From Bacteroidota bacterium (GTDB taxonomy: Bacteria; Bacteroidota; Bacteroidia; Flavobacteriales_D; JABDKJ01), in assembly GCA_027621335.1 (NCBI GenBank), contig JAQCAN010000030.1, positions 1 through 15,852 of the forward strand: 15,852 nucleotides of DNA. Direction: 5' to 3'. A program made the position numbers and the translations under genes. Shown in pieces: positions 14,146 to 15,852 of this stretch. Under the pieces are notes generated by a model. It saw only the letters and a list, made by a program, of their open reading frames with translations. It did not search any database and was not told where the DNA came from. Every line of letters begins with the position of its first letter. The first letter of the stretch is position 1.

Positions 14146-15852
14146 TCAGTATTTCACGAAGCGCTCGGTCAAGCTCTTTCCCTGACTCAGGATTTCAAGG
14201 AGATAGGTGCCTTGTTCCAAATCCTGAACATCGATCCTTTCTTGGCCTGAGACCCCATTGAAAAGGGGAGTGACCTGTACCAAGCGACCATTCAGATCGA
14301 AGATCCTGGCCCATGCGTCATCTCCTATCGGCTCGAAACGTAGATCCAGAATATCCTGTACCGGATTTGGGGAGAGTTTCAAGTCCTTGCTGACTTTGAT
14401 GACTTTATCAGCAATAGCGTTAGATTTCGGAAAGGCAGACGTGTTGACCACCCTTGGTGTGCCATATGTCGCCCTTACGAAGCATTCTTGACCGATCTGC
14501 ACACCAGTGGCATTCCTTACTTTGAAGGTGAACCATCCTGCTATGGGTGTGTTCCACACTTTGGTCAAGGTTCCAGTGCCGGAAATCGAATCCAAATGAT
14601 TCTCTCCGCTAGCATCAGCCAGGATAAGGGTGATAGGATCAGAAGGATTGGTTGGGAAGACTTGGATCCTCATCTTACCCCTTCTGTTGAAAATCGTACC
14701 TGCCGTGCGCGGTGCCGTTGAGAAATCAGGTAAGCGACCACCTTGCTTTAGTGAGAATGGATGTGAATCACCTAGGTCATTGGCCATATGCCATTCTTGG
14801 ATAGTAGCAAAACCAGCATTGCTCACTGGGCCTGAAAGTCCAGCAGGTCCCCAAATGGTGTATCCACGTCTGATGTTGCTTCCATTGCAAGGTGGGGTCC
14901 ACACTTGGATCCATCCGTCCTGATTCACAAAGATGTTATTAGAGTTGGCACCGGAGTAATCTTTGAGCTCTGTGCCAGGTGCAAAGTCTGTCGGAATCCA
15001 TTGGCTCTGCCAGGTACTCCAAGAGTCATTGATCCCGATGATAGCTTTGCCGCTGCGTTCGATAACGAGGTGGTCGGAGCTGCTATGCCTGACCTTGTAT
15101 GCTCCTTCCTTGAACTTCAATTTCTGATGACAATAGATGATGTTCTCGATGTCGTCCCTCACAGGTAGTTCGGTTTCACTTCGGGGGTCATGACTGAATC
15201 GTTCAGGCGTATCCATGACAAAGAGGTCTTCCATGAATACCAATGGAGATCCATCTACTGCCATGGCAATGGCGTAGCCTGCAGAAAGTCGGGGCTCATT
15301 CGGGTCGACATGTCCTCCTAATTCATTGAAAGTATCCCAGCTGGCATATGAACCGTTCCCATCCACTTGAGGGCGGAAGGTGTCATGATTATTGACGAAT
15401 GGAACCGTCCTGACCCGGTTGGACTGCTGAGAGCCAGGGATATTACTCAAGTCATAGGCGCCAAGTGAATAGATCATATTCTTAATGTTCCCTCTCAGGC
15501 TGAAGTCGAAGGTGCCAGCTCGGTTCTGCGTACTATTGGCCCAATTGTCCATTTCAAAGCTGCTACCCACATACTCACCTACAGCGAACAGGTCTTGACC
15601 GCCTGATGCAAATCCTGCGTTGTTCTGAGCGTTCCAGAGTAGGTCTTCAACTACTGCTGCAGAGAAGTGCTTCACGGCATCGAAGCGGTAGCCGTCCACT
15701 CCTGTTTGTTTCTTGTACCACAAGAACCAATTCCGGGATTCGTTCCTCATGTAACTTGCTGATTGTGGAGGATTGAAGCAACTGGTGCAGCTGCTTTGAC
15801 CAAAAGAGTTCGCCTCATAGGCGATATCAGGACCCCAATACACAGAGTTGAT
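14146..15852 (-). CDS. Secreted GH13 alpha-amylase with T9SS sorting signal (5' end outside window)
   Basis: The frame is open to the right edge (569 codons visible). The GTG at 15843 is an internal valine, since the family's conserved sequence continues upstream as INSVYWGPD. The GH13 catalytic barrel is clear: GVDGYRFDAVKHF holds the nucleophile Asp (codon 15679-15681), FAVGEYVG the acid/base Glu (15574-15576), and FVNNHDTF the third carboxylate Asp (15382-15384). This resembles alpha-amylases hydrolysing alpha-1,4 glucans such as starch or glycogen. After the barrel come a C-terminal beta domain and an additional beta-sandwich (from about RGYTIWGPAG onward), possibly carbohydrate-binding. 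LSPNPVQD then opens a T9SS type A domain running to FVKY. The signal peptide and the first barrel strands lie outside the window. Export to the surface is inferred. Its stop lies 13 bp from that of the convergent GH-A-like gene. Confidence 0.92.
   Translation of the reverse strand: MNSVYWGPDIAYEANSFGQSSCTSCFNPPQSASYMRNESRNWFLWYKKQTGVDGYRFDAVKHFSAAVVEDLLWNAQNNAGFASGGQDLFAVGEYVGSSFEMDNWANSTQNRAGTFDFSLRGNIKNMIYSLGAYDLSNIPGSQQSNRVRTVPFVNNHDTFRPQVDGNGSYASWDTFNELGGHVDPNEPRLSAGYAIAMAVDGSPLVFMEDLFVMDTPERFSHDPRSETELPVRDDIENIIYCHQKLKFKEGAYKVRHSSSDHLVIERSGKAIIGINDSWSTWQSQWIPTDFAPGTELKDYSGANSNNIFVNQDGWIQVWTPPCNGSNIRRGYTIWGPAGLSGPVSNAGFATIQEWHMANDLGDSHPFSLKQGGRLPDFSTAPRTAGTIFNRRGKMRIQVFPTNPSDPITLILADASGENHLDSISGTGTLTKVWNTPIAGWFTFKVRNATGVQIGQECFVRATYGTPRVVNTSAFPKSNAIADKVIKVSKDLKLSPNPVQDILDLRFEPIGDDAWARIFDLNGRLVQVTPLFNGVSGQERIDVQDLEQGTYLLEILSQGKSLTERFVKY

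Noticed and set aside
15841..15843. GTG at 15843 as the start of the amylase
   Set aside because: The conserved GH13 barrel reading continues upstream to the window edge, and the first barrel strands and signal peptide would be missing; the codon is an internal valine.
1..15852. Search for a defence island, CRISPR array, mobile element or tRNA
   Set aside because: No spaced identical repeats, transposase or integrase motifs, tRNA-like cloverleaf or toxin-antitoxin pair was seen on either strand. RmuC and AlkB are ordinary chromosomal repair genes and not evidence for a defence system.

Overview
The window comes from a member of the Bacteroidota, most likely a marine or aquatic, polysaccharide-degrading Flavobacteriales-type bacterium. 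Five of the twelve proteins (the spore-coat-H-like protein, the GH16 enzyme, the Asp-box propeller, the clan GH-A-like enzyme and the GH13 amylase) end in the same kind of C-terminal block. It opens with a PNP motif (YPNPSDG, FPNPTSD, YPNPSKD, FPNPSDS, SPNPVQD), the type A sorting signal of the type IX secretion system (T9SS), which is confined to this phylum. Most starts lack a Shine-Dalgarno sequence, and one good match to the phylum's -7 promoter element (TAnnTTTG) lies before the GH16 gene. Genus and species cannot be told from the sequence.

Layout. Positions 1-4048 (minus strand) hold four co-directional genes, read from right to left: a small membrane protein, a short-chain dehydrogenase, an AlkB-like DNA/RNA demethylase and a large secreted CotH-like protein cut by the window edge. 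A 131-bp divergent spacer (4049-4179) with a nested inverted repeat separates them from a plus-strand SOUL haem-binding protein. A degenerate direct-repeat tract runs into the end of the SOUL gene and fills much of the next spacer. A plus-strand secreted GH16 endoglucanase follows, convergent with rmuC (minus). A 331-bp gene-free stretch with several dyads comes next, then a minus-strand pair: an outer-membrane barrel followed by a giant Asp-box beta-propeller protein. A plus-strand, GH-A-like secreted glycosidase then ends 13 bp from the stop of a convergent GH13 alpha-amylase, whose 5' part lies beyond the right edge.

How they fit together. GH16 (laminarin/beta-glucan), GH13 (alpha-glucan) and the GH-A-like enzyme point to extracellular breakdown of storage or algal polysaccharides by T9SS-exported enzymes. 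They are interleaved with housekeeping genes, and no SusC/SusD pair is visible, so this is not a classical polysaccharide utilisation locus. AlkB, the dehydrogenase, the SOUL protein and RmuC are stress, repair or housekeeping functions.

I found no CRISPR array, transposase, integrase, tRNA, rRNA, toxin-antitoxin pair or recognisable defence system. The observations most worth following are the GH-A-like enzyme I cannot place in a family, the propeller protein that seems to combine a lipobox with a T9SS signal, the nested inverted repeat at 4071-4132, and the repeat tract that appears to have supplied the stop codon of the SOUL gene.
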